Counted from the first letter of the stretch, positions 17,409-26,339 are shown. The stretch is 26,886 nt of DNA from Aculops lycopersici (GCA_015350385.1 WNKI01000003.1:2707995-2734880), one strand, 5' to 3'. The notes: generated by a model not told the origin, from the sequence alone. Numbers and translations are program-made.

Positions 17409-17707
17409 GAGAGTAGAGATTGGTTAATATTTGGTCTATCTTTGTGAAATTTTCTGTGGATGATACTTACCTTTAGATATTTAGATGACGCGAGAAAAAA
17501 CCAAGCGATACTTACCATTATTTGTTTTGGTCGCTGGTGACTTTTGGCCGCCGCCGCTGGCGCGCCACCGCCACACAGAATCCTGTGTTATCTCTATGGA
17601 CAAATGGGTGATGCTATGAGCCGCGCGGCGGCCCTATGGGCTTTTTTGACTTGTGATTCACAACTCTTTCGACACTTGATAAACTATACACTTTACTATT
17701 GGAAATT
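17409..17707 (+). other. 5' untranslated part of the Tc1 element
   Basis: 299 bp between the left repeat and the transposase ATG. It contains two ACTTACC-type words (near 17467 and 17511). A related ACTTACCTTT appears in the right subterminal region on the opposite strand (near 25490), which may be an internal transposase-binding repeat. Confidence 0.5.
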
Positions 17708-18501
17708 ATGTCTCGCAAGGGTATCAAAGATATTGCACAGAACCTCAAAAGCCTCGTCATTGAGCATCACAACAACAATGAAAAGCCGAAGGATATTGCT
17801 CACTGGCTGCAGCTACAAGTGCCCACTGTGCGTCGCATCATTCGCTGCGGGGCGGCACCTAAGGAACGCGGCCACCGACGCCGAGTTATTGACGGTAGAC
17901 TCGGGCGACGAGTGCTGAGAGAGGTTACCAGCAACCCATTCCAATCTGTGCCTTACATGCAGAACCAGCTGCAACTAGCTAACCATGTGCACAGCACCAC
18001 CATTCACCGGCATCTACGCGACAACGACGTCAACTCGCGGGTCCCTAGAGAGAAGCCGTTGCTCACTCACCGCCACCGCAGGAATCGAGTCAAATTTGCA
18101 CTCGCTCATATTGACAGGCCTCTTGAATTTTGGTACAAAGTTTTGTGGTCAGATGAGTCCAAATTCATGCGATTCGGCGTAAAACGCAGTCGAGTCTGGC
18201 GCAGACCCAATACCGAACTGCAGGACAAGCATGTGCTTTCACGAGTCAAACACGGCGGTGGCTCGGTTATGGTTTGGGGTTCAATGTCAGCGGCCGGGAC
18301 CGGCAACTTGCAATTCATCCGCAGCACAATGGACGCCGATATGTACACATTCGATGTGCTGGCCGAGAATCTGCAGGCGAGTAGGCAGAAACTTGGACTT
18401 CCGGATGACTTTATCTTTCAGCATGATAACGACCCGAAGCACAGCTCATATCTGACCAATGATTGGCTAGCTATTGAAGGGGTAGACGTGATGAATTGGC
18501 C

Positions 18502-18505
18502 AGCT
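18502..18505. repeat. left target-site duplication AGCT of the LTR retrotransposon
   Basis: AGCT directly precedes the 5' LTR (TGTCAC...) and is repeated at 25234-25237 directly after the 3' LTR (...GTTACA). Four-bp duplications are usual for Ty3/gypsy integrases. Confidence 0.95.
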
Positions 18506-18711
18506 TGTCACGCGGAGTTAATGCATAAAGCAACTCCGCGTGCATGCAACACACGCACACACTTTAAACGCATCATCTCGAGCTGAGATGCTAATTATAT
18601 CCACAGAGTTGGCCTCTCCGCCAACCCTGTGGAGTGAACGGAAAAAATAAAACATTACCAATCGAGAAACGAAAGAGTTAAGGCGAGTTAAAAAGAGTTC
18701 TCTACGTTACA
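18506..18711 (+). repeat. 5' LTR (206 bp)
   Basis: Begins TGTCAC and ends GTTACA. U3 opens with a perfect hairpin (CGCGGAGTT / AACTCCGCG, 18511-18519 and 18532-18540). A second hairpin (18601-18632: CCACAG, TTGGC / GCCAA, CTGTGG) lies just before the AATAAA at 18646-18651. The sequence matches 25028-25233 throughout by eye. Confidence 0.97.
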
Positions 18712-18729
18712 TGGTGTTCCCACAATAAC
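18712..18729 (+). other. primer-binding-site-like sequence
   Basis: TGGTGTTCCCACAATAAC starts immediately after the 5' LTR. The leading TGG pairs with a tRNA CCA end, and the primer tRNA would end ...GGGAACACCA. I cannot assign the tRNA by eye. Confidence 0.6.
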
Positions 18730-18789
18730 TTGGATTGTGCGTTGAGTAAGAATTTGTAGAAGGAAGTGGCCACCCCGGAAGTAGCGCGC

Positions 18790-18795
18790 GTAAGT
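18790..18795 (+). promoter_or_regulatory. candidate splice donor GTAAGT upstream of gag
   Basis: A consensus GTAAGT sits 10 bases before the gag ATG at 18800. Envelope-carrying gypsy elements commonly make env from a spliced mRNA using a donor near the 5' end. Possible acceptors (AG at ~23276 and ~23283) precede the env-like signal segment. There is no direct evidence of use. Confidence 0.35.
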
Positions 18796-18799
18796 AGTC

Positions 18800-19312
18800 A
18801 TGTTGCCGTCAGAACATCTGAGGCGCTATCATGGAATCGCTAGGGAGACCCTGGACGATTATAAGAAAAAGCTAGCGGATAGTTTTGTAGAAGGTGCTCG
18901 GATCGATAAGGAGGGGGCTGCCTTCGTTAAGGATTTGGTAGAGACATTAAGTGCTCTATTTGCTGAGGCCAAGGAAGCCAACAACACAGCAAACGTAGAG
19001 ATCAAACGCCTAAAAGCGGATTTGATCAAGAGTAACACGGAGTTGTCGTCCTTGAGAGGCGACAGAACCCATCAAGCGGTTAACTTCGACGTTGGCGCCG
19101 AAGTTCAGCAGGTTGACTTGCAGCGTTAGGTGCGCAAGCCAAAATATTTTGATGGGCAGTCACCAATGGCTGGCAACTGGATCACAGAGTATAAAGACGC
19201 AATAAGGGATAACAGGTGGACGGAATCAACGGCCATCTATTACTTTAATCATTTCCTGATAGAAGGATGCGGCTTTATGGTACAAGCATCTGGTGGTACC
19301 TTTGATAGATGA
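18800..19312 (+). pseudogene. gag: gag N-terminal region, interrupted by TAG at 19127-19129 and a frame change
   Basis: ATG 18800 opens a 109-codon frame rich in Lys/Glu/Ala with coiled-coil character (residues ~17-85). It ends at TAG 19127-19129. The same frame continues after the TAG for another 60 codons with gag-like content (start of a capsid-type region, KYFDG then NWITEY) and stops at TGA 19310-19312. The remainder of the capsid-like region and the zinc knuckle lie one frame over, in the long frame listed from 19293. The apparent crossover lies a few tens of bases before 19293. So the structural gene is broken twice, or is expressed by recoding, or the consensus carries errors. No restored product is given. 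Confidence 0.75.
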
Positions 19313-22300
19313 TACAACAACCTTCAGGGATATTGAGGAGGCATTTGCGGCGAATTTTCTCGGCCGCGCTGAAGAGGATCGAGTCAGAGCCGAGCTACAC
19401 GGGTTGGTTCAAGGACAGGAAGACAGAGTGAGTTGCTTTATTCCAAGGGTTCAGCAGCGACTAATATTTCTTTATCCTGAAATTACGGAGAAGGAGTTAG
19501 TCAAGCGTATTTCGGAAAAACTGCACCCTCGGTACGCGGCGAAGATTGTGGACTCAGATCCAGTTACGGTCACGGACCTTCGTGATGTGTGCCGCCGTGT
19601 GGAAGCGGCCGCTGACTTAAGGAAAGTAAACTCTCCTCCGTCCAATCCTAAGCGCAGTGGTGAGGCTAAGGAGCGGAAAACCAGCGTGGCTAAAAACAAT
19701 TCAAGCCCAAAGGAAAAGGAGAGCGGGCGTCTTTGCTACCGTTGTGGTCGCAACAACCACATCAAAGCCGATTGTGTGGCCAAAAAGCACGCCAATGGCG
19801 AGGTACTCCCTCCAAAACCGCTAAAACCGGTTGAGCCGGCAGTTGGCAAACCATCGAATGCTTTGTTAGCGGACGGTGTCTCGATGGCCCAATGTAACGG
19901 CATTTTCTCTTTGTCGGGTAGTAGACGCAAGGAGTCGTTGATGGGGGTGGCCATTGAATGCAATGGGGTGAAATTGACGGCGTTGTTGGACAGCGGCGCC
20001 TTGGTTAGTGCGGTGAGCCAACAGGTGGTAGAGGCGAATAATTGGGAATTGCTACCATCGCAGGAAAAATTGGCTAGCGCCAGTGGCGAGGCGCTCGATG
20101 TCATCGGCGAGGTAGTGATCAGGATGTCACTCAAGCTTGGTGAGGTGGTCAAGCGGAAAGAGCAACGAGTGCTGGTGGTTAGGAGCCTAGCGGTACCCTT
20201 GATCCTCGGGCTGGACATGCTAAAACAGTTCGAGTTAGCTTTGGATCCAAAGTCTCAGCGCTGCTACTACAGCGGGGGAGAGAAAGGGATTCGCGTAGCG
20301 GAGACTATTACGATTCCGGCACGCACCCGGTCACTCGTTTCTGCCATCGTCCCATTGGATAGTGGTCTGCTGATGACCACCGGATACAACAACAACCTGA
20401 ACATAACCGTTGCTAACGCGATCGTAAGCGTTATTGCGAGTTGCGTTGTTCTTCTTATTGCGAACTTCACATTGCGTCCTATCACGTTGCTACGGGGTAC
20501 GCGCGTAGCCAGTTATCTTCGTGTAGTGGAAGACGATAAGACAGCAGCGGAGGAGGAGCCTCCGAAGGCCGCCGAGGCGGATTCTTCAGTCGTCTTGGGT
20601 ATCTTGCCGATCCCTAGGTCGGCCGACAAGGTGGTAAAAGTCGGCGACAATCTGAATGAAGGTCAGTTGGAAGACTTAAAGGCAGTGTTAGCGGATAACG
20701 CAGAGGCCTTTTCATTACACGGGGAACTGGGAAGAGCGGAGATCGGCCACCACGAGATTGAGCTCATCGGAAAGCCTAAACCTGTACAGGCACCACTTAG
20801 GCGTAGGCCAATCACCCATGTGGTCGAGACCGAACGTCAAGTGAAGCAAATGCTACAGGAGGGGATAATTGAAGAGAGTAAAAGTCCGTGGGCGGCGGCC
20901 TACGTCCTTGTGAAGAAAAAGTCTGGCGAATTCAGACTCTGCATCGACTTTAGGGCCCTCAATAATTTGACGAAAAAGAACGCTTTTCCGTTACCGAGGA
21001 TTGACACTTGTCTCGATGCATTAACGGGAAAAAAATATTACAGCCAATTCGATTTCGCGTCGGGTTATTGGCAGTTGCCAATGGCGGCGGGCTCCAAGGA
21101 GTTGACAGCCTTTCGAACGGAAACGGGCCACTATCAATTCACCCGCATGCCCTTTGGCCTTACAAATGCACCGGCGAGCTTTCAGAAATTGATGAATACA
21201 TTGCTGGCTGGCGTTCGGGGGCTCGAAGTACAAGTTTACTTAGATGATGTGTGTCTAGCTACGGATACCTGGGAAGAGCATCTTCGCCAATTGAAGCTAT
21301 TTTTCCAAATAGTCATCAACGCCAATCTGAAACTAAAGAGCGAGAAATGTCTATTAGGTGCAAGTTCTTGCCTCTTTTTGGGTCATCAGTTATCAGCGGA
21401 GGGGATCAAGCAAGATCCGGCAAAGATGGCAGCGATTCGAAACCTGAAATCGCCGAAGGATTTGCACGAACTAAGGCGAGCCTTGGGCTTACTCTCATAT
21501 TATCGGAAATTCCTGCCTAATTTTGCTGCCCTAGCCTCTCCCCTCATGGATTTGACCCGAAAGGCGGTTAAGTTTGTATGGACATCTAAAGAGGAATTGG
21601 CATTTAGGAACCTAATTTCTTCACTGCTGAACCACGCAACCTTAACACATTTGGATCCGGAGGCTCCGATTACGGTCAAAACGGATGCGAGCAGAGCGGG
21701 CATTGCTGGTATGCTGCTGCAACGTCGTGATGACGAGGAGCGTCTCGTTGCCTGTTGTAGTCGCCGGTTGAGGGGCTCGGAGGTTAATTACGGGGTGACA
21801 GACTTGGAGGGCCTAGCTGTCATCTATACACTGGACAAGATGAGGAACTACTTGGTGGGCCGCCCGTTTACCTTGCTGGTGGACCACTGTGCGCTGTGCG
21901 TCCTAAACAAAAAAGTGCCAAATAGCCCAAGGCTTAAGCGATGGGCCGCTCTATTGTCGGAATTTGACTTCAAGATTATTTACGTCAAAGGGTCACTCCA
22001 CAAAGATGTGGATTGTTTGAGCCGAGCCCCAGTAGATAATGCAATTGACGAGTATGTGGAGAAGAGGATTTTCCACATCAGTCGTCCAGTCGACGAGGAG
22101 AGTTGGACTTCAGCTTACGACGACGAGGCTGCAGATTTAGTGCGCGCTGCCACGGACGACGAGGAAAATCTTCATCTTCGGGCTGGAGTGTTATACTTTG
22201 GTCGCAAACTATTTGTACCCACAACGAAGAGACGCGAGTTAATGACCCAACATCATGAGTCGCCTTTGGCCGGCCACGGAGGTTTCACCGTTACAATGGC

Positions 22301-23279
22301 AAAACTCGACGATTACTGGTGGCCAACCATAGGAGAAGATGTCAAATCTTTTGTGGACTCGTGCAAAGAATGCCAGGCTAGGAAGGCAAGCAGACAGAAA
22401 CCGAGTGGCTCAATGCAAAGTTTCGAATCATTCGCACCCATGGAGCTGGTTTGTGTCGATACTCTCGGCCCAATGCAAGCTACTGTTGATGGTAATAAGT
22501 ATGTTATCGTGGCGATCGATACTTTTACTAGGTGGGTGGACGCTCGCGCTGTGCCGGACACTAAGGCTCCTGCTGCTGCAGAATTTTTGAAGGATTTCTG
22601 TGCGCGCTACGGACCCCCGAAATGTTGCATCACGGATAACGGCCCGCAGTTTAATAATGATTTGGTCCGGGACACTTTGGAATCTTTTGGTGTTTCGCAT
22701 CGGTTAACGACACCTGACCATTCCCAAGGAAACGCACCGGTGGAGAGAGCCATACAAACGTTGCAGGAGAAGTTGGCCCTCAACTGTGCCACTCAGAAGG
22801 AACAGGACCACTGGGATGCATTACTTCCGGTCACGGTCATGGCAATGAACTCCAGTATCTGCACAAGCACAGGCTATTCACCCTATGAGATGTTGTTCGG
22901 AAGAAAGTCAGTGCTGTGGCACCAAGAGCTAGTGCGAGCTACTACCCCAAAAGATCTGCATACTGGATTGTTAAAAGCGCAACTGTTTAAATTGCATGGC
23001 CGTGCCATCGAAAATCAGGATAATTCCAAGGTAAGGAATCGGAGAGCATTCGAACGACGACATCAAGATAAAACTTTTGCAGTCGGAGACAAAGTTCAGA
23101 TGAGGGTGCCTAACAAAAGACGCGGCAAGTTGGACCCCAGGTACCAAGGAGTCTACGAGGTTAAGGAAGTAATTAGTAAGGATGTCTACTTAATAGAAGA
23201 TGACAACAATAATCGCTTCAAGCGGCATGTCGAATCTTTAAGGGAATTCAACGAGAGACCCAATACCGTTAACAGTCGC
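19293..23279 (+). CDS. pol: gag C-term/pol: capsid part, CCHC knuckle, protease, RT, RNase H, integrase
   Basis: First ~1329 residues of an 1890-codon frame with no proper start of its own (the frame is open from GTG 19293). Capsid C-terminal part is ~1-115. CX2CX4HX4C knuckle: C148, C151, H156, C161. Aspartic protease: DSG at 233-235 and ILGLD at 304-308. RT: KSGEFRLCIDFRALN (543-557), D587 in FDFASGYWQLP, YLDD at 649-652. RNase H: D798, E839, D864, D907. Integrase: zinc-binding H988, H995, C1024, C1027 and catalytic D1056, D1115, E1151 (35 residues between the last two), then a GPY/F-like GVY at 1286-1288. All catalytic residues are present. It copies the element RNA to cDNA and inserts it. 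The boundary with env at ~1329 is my estimate. Confidence 0.93.
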
Positions 23280-24965
23280 ATAGGTGCTTTGCTGCGTCCT
23301 GCCGTCGTGTTGGGACTCTTACTAATGTTCTGTGCTAAAGCCAATTGTATGCAAGTGATCGAACAGGAAGTTAGTTCTTGGGAGGCGGTGGTTTGGCGGA
23401 GACAGGAAAAAGTTGTGTTTGGGACAACGACTTTGTTCAACATTACCATGAGGGTCGTGGATCCTTGCATGTCATTGAAGGCGGCTGCTTCGCAATTCAA
23501 TGCATCTATGATCCAATTGTTGCATTCCAATGGGACAAGTGTGAACCATTATGCGCACGAGCGCATGGTCGAACTTTGTCAGGAAACTTACGCGGAAAAT
23601 TGGCTAGTCGCCGTATCTAATATGTTGTGGCACTGCACACCAGCGGAGGCTCCAGATCTGTACCAAACAAAGAAAAGGCAATTTGTAGCTCTGTTTGGCG
23701 GGTTCGTTGGATATCTGGTAACGGACCTAATAGGAACGGTGTGGAGCTACATAATTCCAAATTCTGACCACAACAGGGTTGCTAAACTTCAGGAGGCCCA
23801 CGATCAGTTGGCGCATTCTCAAAACGTGCAGCTGAACGCTTACCGTAACGCGACAGACGCAGTTTTACAAACCATTGTTTTGACCAAGAAGAGTTTAGCC
23901 AACTTTCAGCGGGATTTAACCCAAATCGGCTCGGACGTACCCGAATTTATTTGGGCGGCTATGAGAATTCGAGCTCATATTGAGCAAGCTGCGGGTGCGG
24001 CTAATGCGATAGCCGAAACCTGCCAGAAAAAGCGGATGGATACAAAGTCGCTGGGGAATATATTGCAAATGAGCAGTCTTAAGAAGTTAAAGCAGGAGTT
24101 GACAAGTTGGGTGTCGGTCACTCAGCCCCGTCCCAATGTACTTAACTTTCAATTTACTGCAATTGAGGAAGACCCACATTGCAATTTCTATAAACCGGAT
24201 CCGTTTGAGTATTGGCACTTACCTACGAATGAATGGCGTCGCTATAATGGGGAACATTTATTCGTATACAATCGCTCATCAAATTGTGCAAAAGCTGTAC
24301 TGCCCAACGAGGACTATGTCGTCCACGACAGCGTGAAAGACGAGCTTGACCCGCGTCTCAGAACGTGGGAGGCAATCAAACACTCCAGCGACATTACCAA
24401 GGAGACACCCTTTCTCCAATGGAAAGCAACTGAGGTATTCAATTTCCTCTATTGCTTCCCGGGGGAGATTGAGATAGGTGGCGTTAAGCAGATGTGCTCC
24501 TCGAAGCCAATCAGAGTCCCGATAGGTCTTCCTTTTGTTTTCCACGAGCACGATCGGACGGTTAGATACCAGCCGCTTAATCAAACCCTTTCGTACAAGT
24601 GGTCTGAAAACCATCAGATCTCTTACGTCCACTTCAATAAAGTGGGGGACAATACGGAAATGCTGTTGCTACAGGAACTAAATAAGGCAAGAGCCGCACT
24701 ACGTGAGTTGGAAAAACTGCCGATGTCTCAACATTTAGCCCGTTCAGTCGACACTTATGTACTTTATTGGGCCAGCGGCTTCATCACAGTGGTTATGCTG
24801 TTACTAGTTTACCTGTGGTACCGTTGCGCGAAACCAACAACCACGTTGTCGGTAAACGTCAACGCTCCTACCGCTGCACCTAGATCACACGCTGATCACC
24901 CCTTACCTCCAGTGGTAAGGGAGTCACATGAGTTGAATGAGCGAGTTGCCTCATTCGGTGGATAG
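23280..24965 (+). CDS. env: envelope-like fusion glycoprotein region, in frame with pol
   Basis: Residues ~1330-1890 of the pol frame. In order: a hydrophobic signal-like segment (~1333-1348, PAVVLGLLLMFCAK), an N-terminal subunit with N-glycosylation sites (N1383, N1403, N1413), and a basic cleavage-like site KKR (1460-1462). It is followed at once by a hydrophobic, Gly/Phe-rich fusion-peptide-like stretch (FVALFGGFVGYLV, ~1464-1476), then long helical/heptad regions (~1490-1600). A C-terminal membrane anchor (~1822-1842) and a ~48-residue tail end it. This is the architecture of class I-like F proteins of insect errantiviruses and baculoviruses; the family match is by architecture, not alignment. 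No stop separates it from integrase, and no ATG precedes the signal segment in this frame nearby (the first, at 23325, would cut the segment short). Function in entry is not demonstrated. Confidence 0.75.
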   Translation: MGALLRPAVVLGLLLMFCAKANCMQVIEQEVSSWEAVVWRRQEKVVFGTTTLFNITMRVVDPCMSLKAAASQFNASMIQLLHSNGTSVNHYAHERMVELCQETYAENWLVAVSNMLWHCTPAEAPDLYQTKKRQFVALFGGFVGYLVTDLIGTVWSYIIPNSDHNRVAKLQEAHDQLAHSQNVQLNAYRNATDAVLQTIVLTKKSLANFQRDLTQIGSDVPEFIWAAMRIRAHIEQAAGAANAIAETCQKKRMDTKSLGNILQMSSLKKLKQELTSWVSVTQPRPNVLNFQFTAIEEDPHCNFYKPDPFEYWHLPTNEWRRYNGEHLFVYNRSSNCAKAVLPNEDYVVHDSVKDELDPRLRTWEAIKHSSDITKETPFLQWKATEVFNFLYCFPGEIEIGGVKQMCSSKPIRVPIGLPFVFHEHDRTVRYQPLNQTLSYKWSENHQISYVHFNKVGDNTEMLLLQELNKARAALRELEKLPMSQHLARSVDTYVLYWASGFITVVMLLLVYLWYRCAKPTTTLSVNVNAPTAAPRSHADHPLPPVVRESHELNERVASFGG

Positions 24966-25027
24966 ATTATCGGCTACTTTGAGTCTGGGGTCACTCCGTC
25001 GTCTCCAGAACTCAAAGTCGGCGGGGA
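24966..25027 (+). other. 3' untranslated stretch with polypurine-like tract
   Basis: 62 bp from the env stop to the 3' LTR, ending in GTCGGCGGGGA directly before TGTCAC, which fits a short polypurine tract for plus-strand priming. It contains a pair of inverted words, CTTTGAGT (24978-24985) and ACTCAAAG (25010-25017). Confidence 0.6.
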
Positions 25028-25233
25028 TGTCACGCGGAGTTAATGCATAAAGCAACTCCGCGTGCATGCAACACACGCACACACTTTAAACGCATCATCT
25101 CGAGCTGAGATGCTAATTATATCCACAGAGTTGGCCTCTCCGCCAACCCTGTGGAGTGAACGGAAAAAATAAAACATTACCAATCGAGAAACGAAAGAGT
25201 TAAGGCGAGTTAAAAAGAGTTCTCTACGTTACA
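25028..25233 (+). repeat. 3' LTR (206 bp)
   Basis: Same length and, by eye, same sequence as 18506-18711, including both hairpins and AATAAA. It ends GTTACA followed by the AGCT duplication at 25234-25237. Confidence 0.97.
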
Positions 25234-25590
25234 AGCTAACTCACCTGACTTGAACCCTATTGAGCACTTGTGGTCCCAACTTGAGAGGAAAAGGCAAGCG
25301 AATGCTAAGCGAGGCGCCGCTAGATTGCCACTGGAGGAGCAGCTGCAAATTGCATGGGATTCATTCACACCACAGGAGACGCGCGCACTCGTTGAGTCGA
25401 TGCCGCGCCGCTTGTGGTGGATCCTTAAAAATAAAGGTGGTGCAATACCATATTAAACTATGTTGAAAGTAGTAAAATTTCACATCAAAGGTAAGTAAAT
25501 TCATCAATCTAGTCAATCTCTAAATTTCTAGTCATTATCTCAACAAATAACTAACCAATTTATCTTTATATCCCCTCGAAATACCATAGA

Positions 25591-25636
25591 CTTGTACAGA
25601 AAAAAAGAAAACGTAACACTCATTTGCTCGTCAGTG
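25591..25636 (-). repeat. right terminal inverted repeat of Tc1 element
   Basis: Reverse complement shares 38 of 46 positions with the left repeat and is followed by the TA duplication. The 134 bp between the transposase stop and this repeat (25457-25590) hold only subterminal element sequence. Confidence 0.93.
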
Positions 25637-25638
25637 TA

Positions 25639-26100
25639 TATATAGTTGGCTAGTTGGATAATGAGTTTATCGAGTAATATTCAGATACATGTGTTTGGAG
25701 TTAATCCTGACTCTTATTTGTGAGATTTCATATGTAATACTAGAGGTTGGCGTGATTTGGTAATGTCATATCCTTTGCCACAATGGGGTCAATCCTCCCT
25801 GAGTTGATTCTCACGAACTGGTTTCCATCCTGAAATTGATTTGGAAGGTTCCTTATGATATTTCTTAATCAAAGCTTCCTTGATTTGTTTAGTCAGTCGA
25901 ATTTGTTTTGGTATCTCCTTGAAGTTTCCATATATCTCAATAAATTGAATGGCAATCATAGCCGCTGTGGAAAATTTCGTCCGCCGAATTTGATGATATT
26001 CACAGGGGTGATAGATTAGAGCGTAATTAACAAGATGAAGTGAGAATTACGAATTTTCTATGCGAAATTCGTGAGATATCTGGATTTTTAGGATAGGTTT
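25639..26100. other. sequence between the Tc1 element and the right-hand LTR
   Basis: AT-rich and otherwise featureless, apart from an 85-codon minus-strand open stretch (25789-26046) and a small inverted repeat ACGAATTT/AAATTCGT at 26049-26056 and 26065-26072. Confidence 0.5.
25789..26046 (-). pseudogene. protein-like fragment of unknown origin (85 codons)
   Basis: On the minus strand the frame from 26046 to the TGA at 25789-25791 is open for 85 codons and has natural protein composition (charged, amphipathic; for example YHPCEYHQIRRTKFSTAAM and KEIPKQIRLTKQIKEALIKK). The first ATG is at 25959, leaving 56 codons. A TAA directly precedes the frame. A possible splice acceptor TTTTCCACAG lies just before the ATG, so it could be a 3' terminal exon whose partner lies outside, or a gene or transposon fragment. 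I do not recognise the family. Confidence 0.35.
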
Positions 26101-26293
26101 TGCGTAACAATGTTTTTACGACTTTTAAGTGTTGTATTCAATTAGGCACGTGTGAAATAAACTATGCTCTCACTTTGGTGGTTCAATGCGTACTAACTTA
26201 TATTATCAACGTATGTGTTGCAGTGCCAGCGGGTCTAAATACGCCCACTGGCACAGCAGCGCACAGTAATACTGTGCGCACACATACGTTACA
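26101..26293 (-). mobile_element. 3' LTR of a second LTR retrotransposon (minus strand)
   Basis: Read on the minus strand, the tract CCAGAGGGGGGA (26305-26294) is followed at once by TGTAACGTATGTGTG, the usual polypurine-tract/LTR junction. A TATA-like ATAATATAAG lies near 26196-26205. The LTR end is uncertain; GTTACGCA at 26108-26101 is the best guess and gives 193 bp, similar to the other LTRs here. The 5' LTR would be beyond the right edge. The sequence differs from the nested element, so it is another family. No target duplication can be tested. Confidence 0.6.
26208..26290. repeat. three-armed palindrome (outer stem plus two inner hairpins)
   Basis: Outer stem: AACGTATGTGT (26208-26218) pairs perfectly with ACACATACGTT (26280-26290). 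Arm 1: 26223-26233 pairs with 26244-26254 (GTGCCAGCGGG / CCCACTGGCAC, one mismatch, 10-base loop). Arm 2: GCGCACAGTA / TACTGTGCGC at 26259-26268 and 26270-26279, perfect with one central base. Junctions are 4 bases (TGCA, AGCA). Confidence 0.93.
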
Positions 26294-26305
26294 TCCCCCC
26301 TCTGG
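26294..26305 (-). other. polypurine tract of the second LTR element
   Basis: CCAGAGGGGGGA on the minus strand, immediately upstream of the TGTAAC LTR start. Confidence 0.6.
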
Positions 26306-26339
26306 CCTCTGCCGGGAGAAGGACAAATAAATTACATAA

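Larger units (their letters stand above)
18506..25233 (+). mobile_element. complete Ty3/gypsy LTR retrotransposon with env-like region (errantivirus-like)
   Basis: 6728 bp: two identical 206-bp LTRs, a 6316-bp interior with PBS-like site, short broken gag, then CCHC knuckle-protease-RT-RNase H-integrase and an envelope-like glycoprotein region in one frame, and a purine-rich tract before the 3' LTR. The domain order with integrase after RNase H marks Ty3/gypsy (Metaviridae-type). No chromodomain follows the integrase. The LTRs look identical base for base and both AGCT duplications are intact, so insertion is recent. It sits in the same orientation as its Tc1 host. Confidence 0.95.
17708..25456 (+). 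pseudogene. Tc1/mariner transposase, split by a retrotransposon insertion
   Basis: Cut-and-paste transposase of about 338 aa in two pieces: codons 1-266 (17708-18505) and the last 72 codons (25238-25453, stop TAA at 25454-25456). The N-terminal half has the helix-turn-helix DNA-binding region (KDIAHWLQLQVPTVRRII, then RGHRRRVIDGR near the usual GRPR hook). The catalytic core has D149 in VLWSDESKF, GSVMVWGSMSA, and D240 in FQHDNDPKH. The third acidic residue, E in SPDLNPIEHLW, lies in the right-hand piece, 34 residues after D240 when the insertion is ignored, giving DD34E. The insertion falls right after WPA. Start: ATG 17708; a TTG three codons earlier is not needed. I see no other stop or frameshift, so the gene was probably intact when hit. 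Confidence 0.93.
17363..25636 (+). mobile_element. Tc1/mariner (DD34E) DNA transposon, interrupted by an LTR retrotransposon
   Basis: Bounded by 46-bp inverted repeats (17363-17408 and 25591-25636) and flanked by TA on both sides (17361-17362, 25637-25638), the hallmark Tc1/mariner target duplication. Without the inserted 6728-bp retrotransposon and its extra 4-bp duplication the element is about 1542 bp, normal for Tc1. It contains one transposase gene. Confidence 0.93.

Noticed and set aside
18506..18586. C-terminal extension of the transposase frame into the LTR
   Set aside because: These codons come from the retrotransposon LTR, not from the transposase. The true C-terminal part is at 25238-25453.
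26208..26290. Parvovirus-type inverted terminal repeat
   Set aside because: The geometry is similar, but the adjacent polypurine tract and TGTAAC start fit an LTR better, and no parvovirus-like gene is visible in the window.
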